NCBI GenBank assembly: GCA_021295655.1
Contig: JAGWBX010000027.1
Span: 1-64,000, forward strand
DNA: 64,000 nucleotides
Direction of reading: 5' to 3'
DNA from: Candidatus Latescibacterota bacterium
GTDB lineage: Bacteria; Latescibacterota; UBA2968; GCA-2709665
In this document: in pieces, positions 25,259 through 34,295 of the stretch
Layout of the letters: every line of letters begins with the position of its first letter
How positions within the stretch are numbered: position 1 is the stretch's first letter
The notes under the pieces: generated by a model
What the model was told of the DNA's origin: nothing
Database searches by the model: none
The model's input: only the letters and a program-made list of their open reading frames with translations
Translations under genes and position numbers: made by a program

Positions 25259-27961
25259 ATGCCGGAAAAACTCGATTTTGAGGACGTTGCCAGACTGCCG
25301 CAATCGGGTGACAACGTTGCCATCCTGACACGGAATCTGGCGGCGGGCGTCCGTATCCGCACCCGCGGCTCAAGTCTAAACCTGAAGACGGCCATGCTCG
25401 AGGGCCACCGGTTCGCCGTGGAACCCATTCCCACGGGTGAGTCCCTTCTTTCCTGGAATCTCCCGTTCGGCGTCGCACTGCGGGATATCTCACCGGGCGA
25501 CTATGTCTGTAACGCCGGCATGCTGGAAGCGCTCGGCCTCCGCAACCTGGATTTTCAACTTCCGGTCGAACCCAATTTTGAAGACCACATCGAACCCTAC
25601 CGTCTGGATGAAGATTCGTTCCGGCCTGGCGACCAGGTTCCTCCGGTCGATGCAATGCGTAAGTTCGAGGGATACGTGCGAGGCGCCGCGAGGGGGATCG
25701 GCACCCGGAACTTTGTCCTGCTCCTGGGCACGACATCGCGTTCGGGAAGCTTCGTAAAACGGCTGGCGCAACGATTGGACGGGCTTGCGGACCCCTTTTC
25801 CAATATCGACGGGATCGTTGCCGTTGCCCACACCGAGGGAGGCGGACGGATCACTCCGAACAACCTGGACCTTCTGCAGAGAACGCTTGCGGGCTTCATG
25901 GTGCACCCGAACGTGGGCGCCGTCCTTGCGGTCGACTACGGCACGGAGCCGCTTACCAATGCCATGCTAAGCACGTATATGATGGAAAACAACGCGCCAC
26001 TATCCGACGTTCCCCACCGCTTTCTCACCCTTCGCGGCGGATTTGAAGAAAATCTCGACCGGGCCCGGTACCTGGTCACAAAATGGCTGCCGGAAGTGAA
26101 CCGGACAACCCGAAGACCAACGCCTGCGTCCGGCCTGAAGATCGCGCTTCAATGCGGGGGATCGGACGCTTTCTCCGGTGTTTCGGGAAACCCGCTGGCG
26201 TCTTGGGTCGCACGTGAGATCATCCGGAACGGTGGCGCCGCAAACCTGGCGGAAACGGACGAGCTAATTGGGGCGGAGTCTTATGTACTGCAGAATGTCA
26301 AGGACCTCGATACGGCCCGCGACTTCCTGGAACGCGTCGAAGCCTACAAGGAACTCGCCGCGTGCCACGGTACGACCGCCGAAGGCAACCCCTCCGGAGG
26401 CAACAAGTTCAGAGGCATATACAACATCGTACTCAAATCCATCGGCGCTGCCATGAAACGCCATCCGCAGGTCCGCCTGGACGGCACGCTGGACTACGGC
26501 GAACCCATGCGCGATCCCGGATTTTACTTCATGGACAGCCCGGGAAACGATCTTGAAAGCATCGCGGGACAGGTTGCCTCCGGATGTAACCTGATCTTCT
26601 TCATCACCGGAAACGGTTCAATCACCAATTTTCCTTTCGTACCCACCCTGAAAATCATTACGACGACGGACCGTTACGAACTCCTCGACAACGAAATGGA
26701 CGTCAACGCGGGCGCCTATCTGGACGGAGCCCCACTGGACGCGCTGGGCATGCAGATGACGGATCTCACGCTTGACGTCGCTTCAGGCACAAGGAGCAAA
26801 GGTGAACGGGCCGGACACTCCCAGGTTTCTATCTGGCGGAACTGGCGGCAGACCGACCCCGGCAACCTTGAACGTCTCCGGGCGCTCCCTCGGCCCTCCG
26901 GGAAACCCGTAATCACCGGGATGGCCCACATTGCGTTGCCGGGAAAATTCCGGGGCATCGTTACCGGCACGGGCATTGCCACGGACCAGGTCGGTCTGAT
27001 CCTGCCGACCAGCCTCTGCGCGGGCCAGATTGCCAGGATGGCCGCAGACCGCCTCGAGCGGAACGAGGTGGGAAAAGGCCGGGGTGTTTCCCGGTATGTC
27101 GCTCTCGTACATACCGAGGGCTGCGGCGTGGCGGGCGACGCGACCGAGAGGATGTATTCCCGAACCATGCTCGGCTATCTCACCCACCCCCTGGTAAGAC
27201 ACGCCATGCTGCTGGAACACGGATGTGAAAAAACCCACAACGACTACCTTCGACACGAACTGGACCGGAATGGCATCGACCCCGACCGCTTCGGCTGGTC
27301 GAGCATCCAGCTCGACGGCGGACTCGAATGCACCCTTCGCAACGTGGAATCCTGGTTCGCCGGGCAGGTGGAACGAGATCGTCCGCCGGTTTACAGACAA
27401 TCCGGTCCGTCGGCGATGTCGGTGGGCATCCTGACCGAGGGCAGGGTCAACGACAACGCCTCGGCATCGTTTGCAATCCTCGTGCGTCGGCTGGTGGGGG
27501 CGGGCGCCAGGGTCGTGGCGCCGGACAACTCGGCGTTGCTCTCGTCCACGCCGTTCTTCGATACCGTGCTGCAGAACGCGTCGCAAGGACCCTCGCTCGG
27601 GTATGGCCAGACGGCCTCGCACCCGGGTTTCTACATTATGGAAACGCAGACGGACCACTGGGTGGAGACGCTTACCGGCCTTGGCGGTACGGGCGCGCAA
27701 ATCCTGATTGCGCACGTGGCCGAACATCCGATGCAGGGGCACCCGATGCTGCCGGTGCTTCAAACCAGCATGGAGCCTTCGGTGTGCCAGGATTACGCGA
27801 GCGACCTTGACCTTGCACTATCCGACGCGCCGGCGAAAAACGCGCAACGGATCGCCGAGCTGCTCCTGGAAACCGCGTCCCGTGACTATACAACCGTCAC
27901 GATGAGACAGAAAAACACGGATTTTCAGTTCACACGAGGGCTGCTCGGCGTTTCGATGTGA
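25259..27961 (+). CDS. UxaA-family (altronate/galactarate dehydratase-like) protein with duplicated C-terminal domain
   Basis: A 900-residue protein. Residues ~1-100 form a SAF-like domain (VAILTRNLAAGVRI; GVALRDISPGDYVCN). Residues ~140-510 resemble the catalytic part of UxaA (HTEGGGR, LQCGGSDAFSGVSGNPLASW, GNPSGGNKFRGIYNIVLKSIGA, FMDSPGNDLESIAGQVASGCN). From ~560 to the end a second, shorter copy follows (HTEGCGVAG, LLEHGCEKTHND, HPGFYIMETQTDHWVETLTG). Usual members are about 500 residues. The first half keeps the CGGSD cysteine but has Gly or Thr where the second keeps GCG and GCE cysteines, so an Fe-S site could be shared. It likely dehydrates a sugar acid. Confidence 0.85.
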   Translation: MPEKLDFEDVARLPQSGDNVAILTRNLAAGVRIRTRGSSLNLKTAMLEGHRFAVEPIPTGESLLSWNLPFGVALRDISPGDYVCNAGMLEALGLRNLDFQLPVEPNFEDHIEPYRLDEDSFRPGDQVPPVDAMRKFEGYVRGAARGIGTRNFVLLLGTTSRSGSFVKRLAQRLDGLADPFSNIDGIVAVAHTEGGGRITPNNLDLLQRTLAGFMVHPNVGAVLAVDYGTEPLTNAMLSTYMMENNAPLSDVPHRFLTLRGGFEENLDRARYLVTKWLPEVNRTTRRPTPASGLKIALQCGGSDAFSGVSGNPLASWVAREIIRNGGAANLAETDELIGAESYVLQNVKDLDTARDFLERVEAYKELAACHGTTAEGNPSGGNKFRGIYNIVLKSIGAAMKRHPQVRLDGTLDYGEPMRDPGFYFMDSPGNDLESIAGQVASGCNLIFFITGNGSITNFPFVPTLKIITTTDRYELLDNEMDVNAGAYLDGAPLDALGMQMTDLTLDVASGTRSKGERAGHSQVSIWRNWRQTDPGNLERLRALPRPSGKPVITGMAHIALPGKFRGIVTGTGIATDQVGLILPTSLCAGQIARMAADRLERNEVGKGRGVSRYVALVHTEGCGVAGDATERMYSRTMLGYLTHPLVRHAMLLEHGCEKTHNDYLRHELDRNGIDPDRFGWSSIQLDGGLECTLRNVESWFAGQVERDRPPVYRQSGPSAMSVGILTEGRVNDNASASFAILVRRLVGAGARVVAPDNSALLSSTPFFDTVLQNASQGPSLGYGQTASHPGFYIMETQTDHWVETLTGLGGTGAQILIAHVAEHPMQGHPMLPVLQTSMEPSVCQDYASDLDLALSDAPAKNAQRIAELLLETASRDYTTVTMRQKNTDFQFTRGLLGVSM

Positions 27962-27967
27962 ACGCGG

Positions 27968-28005
27968 AAAACGGGCGGCAGTTGTTGCATTGTCCGCCCG
28001 TTTTT
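27968..28005. terminator. Rho-independent terminator
   Basis: AAAACGGGCGG, 15-nt loop, CCGCCCGTTTTT: 11-bp stem with T-run, just after the UxaA-like stop. Confidence 0.93.
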
Positions 28006-28040
28006 CCGTCTTTACATTGGCTGAAACACCGGATGCCACT

Positions 28041-28325
28041 CTATTTTTCGGTCCAGTCCCGTAGCGCCGCAACGATTTTTCGACCCTGGTCCAGACTCGA
28101 AATATTGAACTTGCTTCGCGGTAAATACGTTCCGTCTCGCTTCTGGAATCGGCGAATCGTTACCTTTGCAGGTCCATATTCACCCGACTGCCGATTCAGA
28201 TCCTGGTACAGGAACATTACGGTCGCCCACGCCCCCCTGGAAAGCACGTACTTGTCCAGTTGCCTGCAAAGCAGAACGCCGTCTTCCTCGTAATTGACGC
28301 TCAACTCGTCCACGGATTCCGCCAC
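28041..28325 (-). CDS. Small hypothetical protein
   Basis: A 94-residue cytoplasmic protein starting at GTG 28325, with GGAGG 8 bp before it, so translation is well supported. No signal peptide or membrane helix. The sequence has a mixed alpha/beta look (KYVLSRGAWATVMFLYQDLN; AKVTIRRFQKRDGTYLPRSKFNISSLDQGRKIVAALRDW). I do not recognise the family. It is divergent from the isomerase at 28391 and shares the short region between them. Confidence 0.7.
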   Translation of the reverse strand: MAESVDELSVNYEEDGVLLCRQLDKYVLSRGAWATVMFLYQDLNRQSGEYGPAKVTIRRFQKRDGTYLPRSKFNISSLDQGRKIVAALRDWTEK

Positions 28326-28390
28326 GGATCCGCCTCCTTTCGGGCCGTCAGCGAATCGCTAACGGTTATTGAATTCAGTGGAAATCGCAA

Positions 28391-29254
28391 ATGAGACTCG
28401 GCATAGTCGGCATGCTGCCCGGCGACCTCCGGAGCCTTACGAACGCCCACCTCCACAAGATCCGGGAACTCGGTTTCACGGGTGCGGGATTTCACCTGCC
28501 GGGCGAACTGTTGAACGAAATCTCAGACGAAGCCGCCGCCAGGTGCAGACAGATGTTCGCGGACCATGAGATCGATCTCGCGCAGTTTGCCATCACCTAC
28601 GGCGACTGCCTCTTCGATCCGGACCCGGAGGCCCGTTCTGCAGCCGTGTCGAAGGTGGTCGGGGGCGCCGCGCTCGCCGCACGCCTCGGCGCCGACTGCT
28701 ACCTGATCAGGCCGGGCAGCCACAACCCCGCCGGCCCCTGGACACCGCATCGCGAAAACCACACGCCGGAAGCGTACACGTTGCTGGTCCGCACGTTGCG
28801 GGAGATCGCGCGCCGCACCGCGGCACTGAACGTTATTACGGTCGTGGAGACCCACGTCGTTTCAATACTCAATACCCCGTCGGTCTGCCGCCGGCTCATC
28901 ACGTCGGTCAATCACGCGACGATAAGGTTGGTGATGGACTACGTCAATCACTTCGAATCCATCGACCAGGTCTACTCGGACACCGAACGCCTGAACCACA
29001 TTTTCGAAACCATCGGCCCGCTGGCGCCCGTCTGTCACGTCAAGGACATCGCCGTCGGCAACCGTCTGGTGGTGCATCTCGACGAAGCCGTTCCCGGCCA
29101 TGGCGAACTGGATCTGGCTCTGGCCCTCGGGCTTTTTCATGCACATCATCCGGACGGATACGCGCTGATCGAACACCTGGGCCCGGATCTGGTTCCACTG
29201 GCGGCCGTCAACGTCCGAACGATTTCGAACCGTGCGGGCATACCCATCTGCTGA
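28391..29254 (+). CDS. Sugar phosphate isomerase/epimerase-like TIM-barrel protein
   Basis: A 287-residue protein of the xylose-isomerase-like barrel family. The N-terminal strand (RLGIVGMLPGDLRSL), FTGAGFHLPGELL, GADCYLIRPGSHNPAG, ITVVETHVVSILNTP (Glu metal ligand), RLVMDYVNHFES (Asp), PVCHVKDIAVG (His) and ALIEHLG (Glu) give the expected metal ligands. It probably isomerises or epimerises a sugar or related polyol. The start is a plain ATG with weak upstream purines. The SMP-30-like gene follows on the same strand. Confidence 0.85.
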   Translation: MRLGIVGMLPGDLRSLTNAHLHKIRELGFTGAGFHLPGELLNEISDEAAARCRQMFADHEIDLAQFAITYGDCLFDPDPEARSAAVSKVVGGAALAARLGADCYLIRPGSHNPAGPWTPHRENHTPEAYTLLVRTLREIARRTAALNVITVVETHVVSILNTPSVCRRLITSVNHATIRLVMDYVNHFESIDQVYSDTERLNHIFETIGPLAPVCHVKDIAVGNRLVVHLDEAVPGHGELDLALALGLFHAHHPDGYALIEHLGPDLVPLAAVNVRTISNRAGIPIC

Positions 29255-29289
29255 TACTGGAAGCCACCGCGCGCGTGAGCCCGGCGGAG

Positions 29290-29502
29290 TCAATCCTTCC
29301 GCCTGTTCTTCAGACGCCGGATGCATGCGCCCACGGCAAGCCCCAGACTGGCGCCAATCGAAACTCCGGCGCTCACCCACAGACCGAAGTCGCCGCTACC
29401 CACGCCAAAGACGGAGCCCGCGCCGGCGCCGACGCCCGATCCCACGGCCATCCATCTTCCAGTCTCACGTTGCCCGTTTCCGCCTTCCCGACTCCCGGAC
29501 AT
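29290..29502 (-). CDS. Small glycine-zipper membrane protein
   Basis: About 70 residues. A polar N-terminus is followed by a glycine-rich hydrophobic stretch (VGSGVGAGAGSVFGVGSG; VSAGVSIGASLGLAVGACI) and a basic tail IRRLKNRRKD. AAAGGG lies before the ATG. Glycine-zipper helices of this type insert in membranes. It is antisense to nothing recognised and fills the gap between two catabolic genes. Because of its low complexity it could be a chance frame. Confidence 0.45.
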   Translation of the reverse strand: MSGSREGGNGQRETGRWMAVGSGVGAGAGSVFGVGSGDFGLWVSAGVSIGASLGLAVGACIRRLKNRRKD

Positions 29503-29608
29503 GACGAACCCTTTCGCGCGACCGCATCACCTTCGGTCACGCGAAATATACCGGGCAGAGCCGACACGGACAAGCTGAAACGGACTCCGGCGGCAGATTG
29601 ATATTCCC

Positions 29609-29638
29609 TTGACAATGCCGCAGTGCAGGATTTAGATA
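29609..29638 (+). promoter_or_regulatory. Promoter of the SMP-30-like gene
   Basis: TTGACA (29609-29614), 18-bp spacer, TAGATA (29633-29638), 80 bp before the ATG at 29718. Confidence 0.7.
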
Positions 29639-29717
29639 CGGACCGGACGTATCGATTGAAACGTCCGACGTCGGCGGAATGACCGGAGGACGGAGGCTTG
29701 CCCGAAAGGAGCGACAG

Positions 29718-30575
29718 ATGCAACCCGAGCTGATCGTGGACTATTCCTGCGAGACCGGAGAAGGACCGCTCTGGCACCCCATGGAAAAAAGGGTCTACTG
29801 GACCGATATTCCCGCGGGCCGCGTGTTCCGCTACGACCCTGGCACGGGAATGCATGAAATCTGTTATACCGGGGACGTCGTGGGCGGTTTTACAGTACAG
29901 GCCGACGGATCTCTGCTGTTCTTCATGGACCGGGGCGCAATCGGTGTCTGGCGGAATGGAGAACTCACCACGGTGATCGAGGAAATCCCCGATGAGCGCG
30001 AGACCCGGTTCAATGACGTGATTGCCGATCCCGAGGGCCGGGTCTTCTGCGGCACCATGCCAACGCCCGAGCGGCCCGGGAGGCTTTATCGCCTGGACAC
30101 GGACGGCACGCTTCACATGGTCCTCGATGAGGTTGGGATTTCCAACGGCATGGGTTTCACGGCGGATCGGAGGACCATGTATTTCACGGACACACCCACG
30201 CTGAATATCTATCGGTTCGACTACGACCGGTACACCGGCGACATATCGAACCGCCAGGTATTCGCACGTGCGGCGAAAGACGACGGCATGCCGGATGGTA
30301 TGACCGTGGACGCCCTCGGCTGCGTCTGGTCCGCCAGATGGGACGGCCACTGCCTCGTACGTTACACGCCCGCCGGCGTTGAAGAAAGGCGCATCGCGTT
30401 TCCCGTCAGGAAAGTCTCCAGCCTGACCTTTGGCGGGGAGGACTGCACGGACATGTACGTCACGACCGCCGGGGGAAACATCAAAAACGAGGACGGTGAA
30501 CACGCCGGCGCCCTGTTCCGTTTGAACCTGGGCATCCGCGGCGTCCCGGAGTTCTATTCGCGAATCGGACTCTGA
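29718..30575 (+). CDS. SMP-30/gluconolactonase family lactonase
   Basis: A 285-residue six-bladed propeller that hydrolyses sugar lactones. It starts at ATG 29718 behind AAAGGAG (the frame to 29679 is not needed). Family marks: ETGEGPLWHPMEKRVYWTDI (the metal-binding Glu near residue 13), TRFNDVIADPEGRVFCGTM (Asn), ISNGMGFTADRRTMYFTDT (Asn) and DDGMPDGMTVDALGCVWSA (catalytic Asp), then GGEDCTDMYVTTA. A terminator follows. It fits the surrounding set of sugar-acid genes. Confidence 0.93.
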   Translation: MQPELIVDYSCETGEGPLWHPMEKRVYWTDIPAGRVFRYDPGTGMHEICYTGDVVGGFTVQADGSLLFFMDRGAIGVWRNGELTTVIEEIPDERETRFNDVIADPEGRVFCGTMPTPERPGRLYRLDTDGTLHMVLDEVGISNGMGFTADRRTMYFTDTPTLNIYRFDYDRYTGDISNRQVFARAAKDDGMPDGMTVDALGCVWSARWDGHCLVRYTPAGVEERRIAFPVRKVSSLTFGGEDCTDMYVTTAGGNIKNEDGEHAGALFRLNLGIRGVPEFYSRIGL

Positions 30576-30620
30576 TTGACGATGATTGTCGGAATGGGCT
30601 GTGATTAACCTTGATGCGAA

Positions 30621-30652
30621 AAAGCCTGATATGCAACGACATATCAGGCTTT
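30621..30652. terminator. Bidirectional terminator
   Basis: AAAGCCTGATATG-CAACGA-CATATCAGGCTTT: 13-bp perfect stem between the convergent lactonase and isomerase genes. Confidence 0.92.
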
Positions 30653-30715
30653 GTTCATTCAACAGTGAAAGGTTGTCAGATCCGGTAGTCCGACGTCGTG
30701 TCGACCCGACCGAAA

Positions 30716-31501
30716 TCAACCCCGCGCGAGGTCCCGGTAGGCCCTGAAGAGGTCCGCGTAGTACGCCGCGAACATCCACCGGTCGCCCACCCCCCGATCG
30801 GGGCTCCGTTCCGCTTCGGCCGACATGTACCCGTCGTATTCTTTCCGGTGAAGCAGTCGGAACAGTTCCCTGTACGGATACCCCTGGCCGGCCAGGTCGT
30901 GCATATGGACGTGGTCCAGCCACGGCCAGACCGTGTCCAGCGCCTGCGCGACGGATCCGTCGACGACGTCTTCGGCCACCGAATTCCAGATCAATCCGAA
31001 ATTCTCATGATCCACCTTCCCGGCTACCGCGCTGCACGATCGCCAGTCGAATTCGCCGTGCAGTTCCAGAGAGGGCCTCACACCTCGTGTTACCCCGTAC
31101 GAGCAAAGTTCCTGTAGCGCTTCGGCCACCTGGGCGATCGTCTTCTCTCTCGGCACGTCTTTGGGAAAATTGTTCCCGAAGACACGAACCCGCGGCGCGC
31201 CAAGGTCCGCCGCCAGGTCCATCCGTACTTTGGTCTGTTCGATCTGGTCCCGAAGGTCGGACGCACTCACATCGTGGTACCGGTTTCCGGTGGCAACGCT
31301 GATGATTTCGATGCCCGCCGCCCGGCAGTCGGCCACGACCTGCCGGCGTTCGGCGTCATCCAATGATGCCTCCACGCCGTGCCCGTGCCCCAAGTCCGTC
31401 CGGAACTCGACGCCCTCGACACCGTGGTCACTCAACGTCTGCAGCAAATCCTGGCGCGATAGATCCTTCAAAACGCCATAGGTCATCCATGACAGTTTCA
31501 T
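30716..31501 (-). CDS. Sugar phosphate isomerase/epimerase-like TIM-barrel protein
   Basis: A 261-residue barrel enzyme with SWMTYGVLKDLS, GVEGVEFRTDLGHGHGVEA, APRVRVFGNNFPKD, RPSLELHGEFDW (Glu), FGLIWNSVAED, LDHVHMHDLAG (His) and GYMSAEAERSP (Glu). These are the usual metal ligands of the xylose-isomerase-like family. AAGGAG precedes the ATG. It is followed by the convergent terminator; the PIG-L-like gene lies 49 bp upstream on the same strand, probably in one operon. Substrate unknown. Confidence 0.85.
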   Translation of the reverse strand: MKLSWMTYGVLKDLSRQDLLQTLSDHGVEGVEFRTDLGHGHGVEASLDDAERRQVVADCRAAGIEIISVATGNRYHDVSASDLRDQIEQTKVRMDLAADLGAPRVRVFGNNFPKDVPREKTIAQVAEALQELCSYGVTRGVRPSLELHGEFDWRSCSAVAGKVDHENFGLIWNSVAEDVVDGSVAQALDTVWPWLDHVHMHDLAGQGYPYRELFRLLHRKEYDGYMSAEAERSPDRGVGDRWMFAAYYADLFRAYRDLARG

Positions 31502-31550
31502 CTACGACTCTCCTTAGGAGTGATAAGGCGACCGCGGTCCGGGGCTTTCA

Positions 31551-32276
31551 TCAGACCACCGGCTCTTTGCCGATCCTTGCAAAACCCTCGGCATAACGGC
31601 AGTCGCTCATCCCGGCCATATGCTGCGCCTCGATGGCGCGGTACCGGTTCAGGACGGTATAGACGTCCGGAAGCGGCGGCTGTGCCGCCAACGTCCTCAG
31701 CGCCCGGATCTTCTGCTCGAATACGGATGAAATATCCACGTACAGGTCCGGAACGAAACCCGAAACCGGCGAAGTACCCATCGTCGTTTCGTAGCAGACC
31801 AGAAGTGGCCGGGGGCACGGCGAATTGCCGGTCCTGATTCCCCCCGCATTGCAATAGGAACACGCCCACAACGCCGCTTGCGTGGTTTCCACGTGATCGG
31901 GATGCATCACATCGTCAATCCAGTGACTCAACACGAGATCCGGCCTGAATCGCCGAACCGCGTCCAGAAGCTGCAGCCGGCGGTCAGGCCCCAGGACCAG
32001 TGGACTGTCTCCGTAATCGAAGCAATCGATGCTCGCACCCAGGATCCGCGCGGCAGCCTCGAATTCCTTCCTGCGCGCCGCCTTGACGTCATCCAGCGCT
32101 AGATCCGGGTCCTTCGCCCACAATGCGGGGGATTCGCATCGCTCTCCATAGGTCAGGTTATGGACGTGAACCGTGCCGCCCGCGTTGACGTAACGTATGA
32201 TCGTACCCCCCGCGCGCGAACAGAAATCCGCCGCGTGGGCGCTGAACACCAGCACTCGCATTCCGTCCCGGATCAT
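31551..32276 (-). CDS. PIG-L/LmbE-like protein with variant metal motif
   Basis: A 241-residue protein from ATG 32276 (AAAGGG 9 bp before). The family motif AHPDDE appears as VFSAHAADFCSRAGG. Further on are YGDSPLVLG, LVLSHWIDDVMHPDHVETTQAALWAC (the HxxH helix) and a C-terminal helix bundle. PIG-L enzymes usually deacetylate GlcNAc-type substrates with zinc. The AHxxDFxxRAGG form is known from 4-oxalomesaconate hydratase (GalB) of the gallate pathway, so a hydratase or other acid-related role is possible. It is co-directional with the isomerase downstream and the epimerase upstream. Confidence 0.8.
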   Translation of the reverse strand: MIRDGMRVLVFSAHAADFCSRAGGTIIRYVNAGGTVHVHNLTYGERCESPALWAKDPDLALDDVKAARRKEFEAAARILGASIDCFDYGDSPLVLGPDRRLQLLDAVRRFRPDLVLSHWIDDVMHPDHVETTQAALWACSYCNAGGIRTGNSPCPRPLLVCYETTMGTSPVSGFVPDLYVDISSVFEQKIRALRTLAAQPPLPDVYTVLNRYRAIEAQHMAGMSDCRYAEGFARIGKEPVV

Positions 32277-32386
32277 GCCACGTTCCCTTTCCTGGCGTCT
32301 TTTGCAGCATCGGCCAGCAGACCGTTCCACAGCGCTTTTACGACCCCGGCACTCTGACGTCAATACGGATAGTTGAAGCCCACCGG

Positions 32387-33113
32387 CTATGCCTTCGACT
32401 CCTGTTTCGGAAGGGAGCCATCGTCTTCGGGTACGTAACCCAGCAGCTCACGTGCGTTCGACAGATCCCATTTCTTCTCGCAGCCGCCCGACACCCCGTA
32501 AAAGATCCCGAACGCAACGTGTTCCGCTTCGATGGACCGCCAAACCAGCTGCGCCAGATCTCTCGGACTGAGCCAACGGGAATACCCTGGCTGATATTGT
32601 TGTCCCGGCGCATCCTTGCCGTTGAAGTTTGCCACCCGGAGGCAGATTACACGTATTCCGCATCGTTCAGCATAAAATCTGCCCAGGGCCTCGCCAAAGG
32701 CCTTTCCCGCGCCGTACACGCCGTCCGGCCTTACCGGACTTCTCGTATAAACCGGTGACGTGATTGGTACTTGCGAAGACAACCACGGGCACTTCGTTTA
32801 TTCGCGCAGCCTCAAGGATATTGTAAACGCCCGGATTATCGACTTCGAGGGTCGCCTTCGCCACGTCTTCGGCGGTCATCCCGCGCCATCGCCGGATGGC
32901 AAGGTGCACGATGGCGTCCACGCCGGACGCGGCTTCCACCATCGCCGTGTCGTCCGCCACGCTGCCGACGACCACCTGGTCGTCCCGATGCACGTCGCCC
33001 GGTACCGTCGCGTGCAGCAGGAGCCGGAAATCGTATCGCGCTCTCAGCAGCGACCGGATAGACGACCCAAGCGACCCGGCCGCGCCGGTCAGGAATATCT
33101 GCTTCTTGCGCAT
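32387..33113 (-). pseudogene. NAD-dependent sugar epimerase/dehydratase with a frameshift
   Basis: Two overlapping frames make up one ~240-residue short-chain epimerase. The first half (from 33113) has the Rossmann motif FLTGAAGSLGSSIRSLL, GVDAIVHLAI and VVVFASTNHVTGLYE. The second half (ending 32387) continues with SPVRPDGVYGAGKAFGEALGRFYAE, giving the YxxxK pair, then IRVICLRVANFNG and LSPRDLAQLVWRSIE. The frame changes by one base around 32735-32755, between the VTGLYE and SPVRPD segments. This is either a real recent mutation or a sequencing error; both halves otherwise look intact. Confidence 0.85.
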
Positions 33114-33395
33114 GGCGCGCGTGGACCCTCCAGCCTGAAATCAACGTGGTGCACAATACTCGATTCCTGTGTCCCGCGTCTCGGAGAGATGACCGATTGG
33201 ATCGGACTCAGTCGACCGAACGCGCCCGGGCGCGCGGTGGAATCGGATAGACGCGAGTGAATCCTGAAGATAGTGCCTCTCTGCGGCAGACGCAATACCC
33301 ATCCGCCCGGATGGGATGCGGCCGTTGCTCAGGGTGGCGTTTCTGTATATCTTCATTCTGCGCGGCAAACCACCTTTTTCCGCTATGGAGGCAGC

Positions 33396-34157
33396 GTGAC
33401 ACCAGTCGACGTCAGATGGATTCTCGGCATTGCCCACAAGGCCGGCAAGATCGCCCTTTCCCACTTTGGCAAGACCGCAGGCAGGCTCAAGGCCGACTGT
33501 TCCTGGGTGACCCAGGCGGACCTGGACGTTGAAGCCTATCTCAGGAAAGAACTCGCTTCAACGCGCCCGCACGACGCCATTCTGGGCGAAGAGGGCGCCG
33601 ATCCGCCCCCGGCGTCACCTGTCGTCTGGGCGATCGATCCGATCGACGGAACGCGCGCGTTCAATCACGGCCTGCCGGTCTGGGGCGTCTCCATCGGCGT
33701 GTTCGAAAACGGGGAGCCAACCATGGGGGTGTTCATTCTGCCTGTACTGGGAGACGTCTACCACACGGACGGCGCTACAGCCTTCTACAACGGGCGCGCG
33801 CTCGCACCTCAAACGCCGGCACTGGACGCCAACGCCCTCCTGCTTGTCAGCGAAGGCGCATTCAAACGTCTCAGGATCGACTACCCCGGCAAAACCCTCA
33901 GCCTCGGGTCCGCAGCCGCCCATCTGTGTTACGTTGCCAGGGGCTCCGCGGTAGGCGCGTTCGACCACGCGTCGATCTGGGACTATGCCGCCGGCGCAGC
34001 CATCCTGAACGTGCTGGGTATACGACTGCGGTACCTTTCGGGCCGGACGGTGGACTTTGAGGAATTATTCCGTGCAGGGGCCGCACCGGAACCCACGCTT
34101 GCGGCATCGGACCGCCACTTCGGCGCACTGCAGCGCGCATTCCAGCGGGCTGAATAA
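33396..34157 (+). CDS. Inositol monophosphatase-family phosphatase
   Basis: A 253-residue Mg-dependent phosphatase. It starts at GTG 33396 behind GGAGG (4-bp gap, slightly short). Metal-binding motifs: GEEGA (Glu), WAIDPIDGTRAFNHG (DPIDGT) and SIWDYAAGAAIL near the end. The family includes inositol-, histidinol- and fructose-1,6-bisphosphatases as well as CysQ; the substrate is not decided. It stands alone on the plus strand between a frameshifted epimerase and the second 169-bp repeat. Confidence 0.9.
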   Translation: MTPVDVRWILGIAHKAGKIALSHFGKTAGRLKADCSWVTQADLDVEAYLRKELASTRPHDAILGEEGADPPPASPVVWAIDPIDGTRAFNHGLPVWGVSIGVFENGEPTMGVFILPVLGDVYHTDGATAFYNGRALAPQTPALDANALLLVSEGAFKRLRIDYPGKTLSLGSAAAHLCYVARGSAVGAFDHASIWDYAAGAAILNVLGIRLRYLSGRTVDFEELFRAGAAPEPTLAASDRHFGALQRAFQRAE

Positions 34158-34295
34158 CAGCCGCCGCTTCAGTCAATGCAAGCCGGAACATCCGGTCAGA
34201 CAGTTGACGAGGGCTGGCGATCCAGTGCATCGAAGCCTTCCCCGGAGTTCAGTCCGCGACCGTTCGCTAATCTTGATTCGTTATTTTTCCTGGAC

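Noticed and set aside
29373-30923. 516-residue minus-strand frame opposite the SMP-30 gene
   Set aside because: The plus-strand lactonase has all family residues and a ribosome site; the minus frame has no recognisable domain and is a GC-driven shadow.
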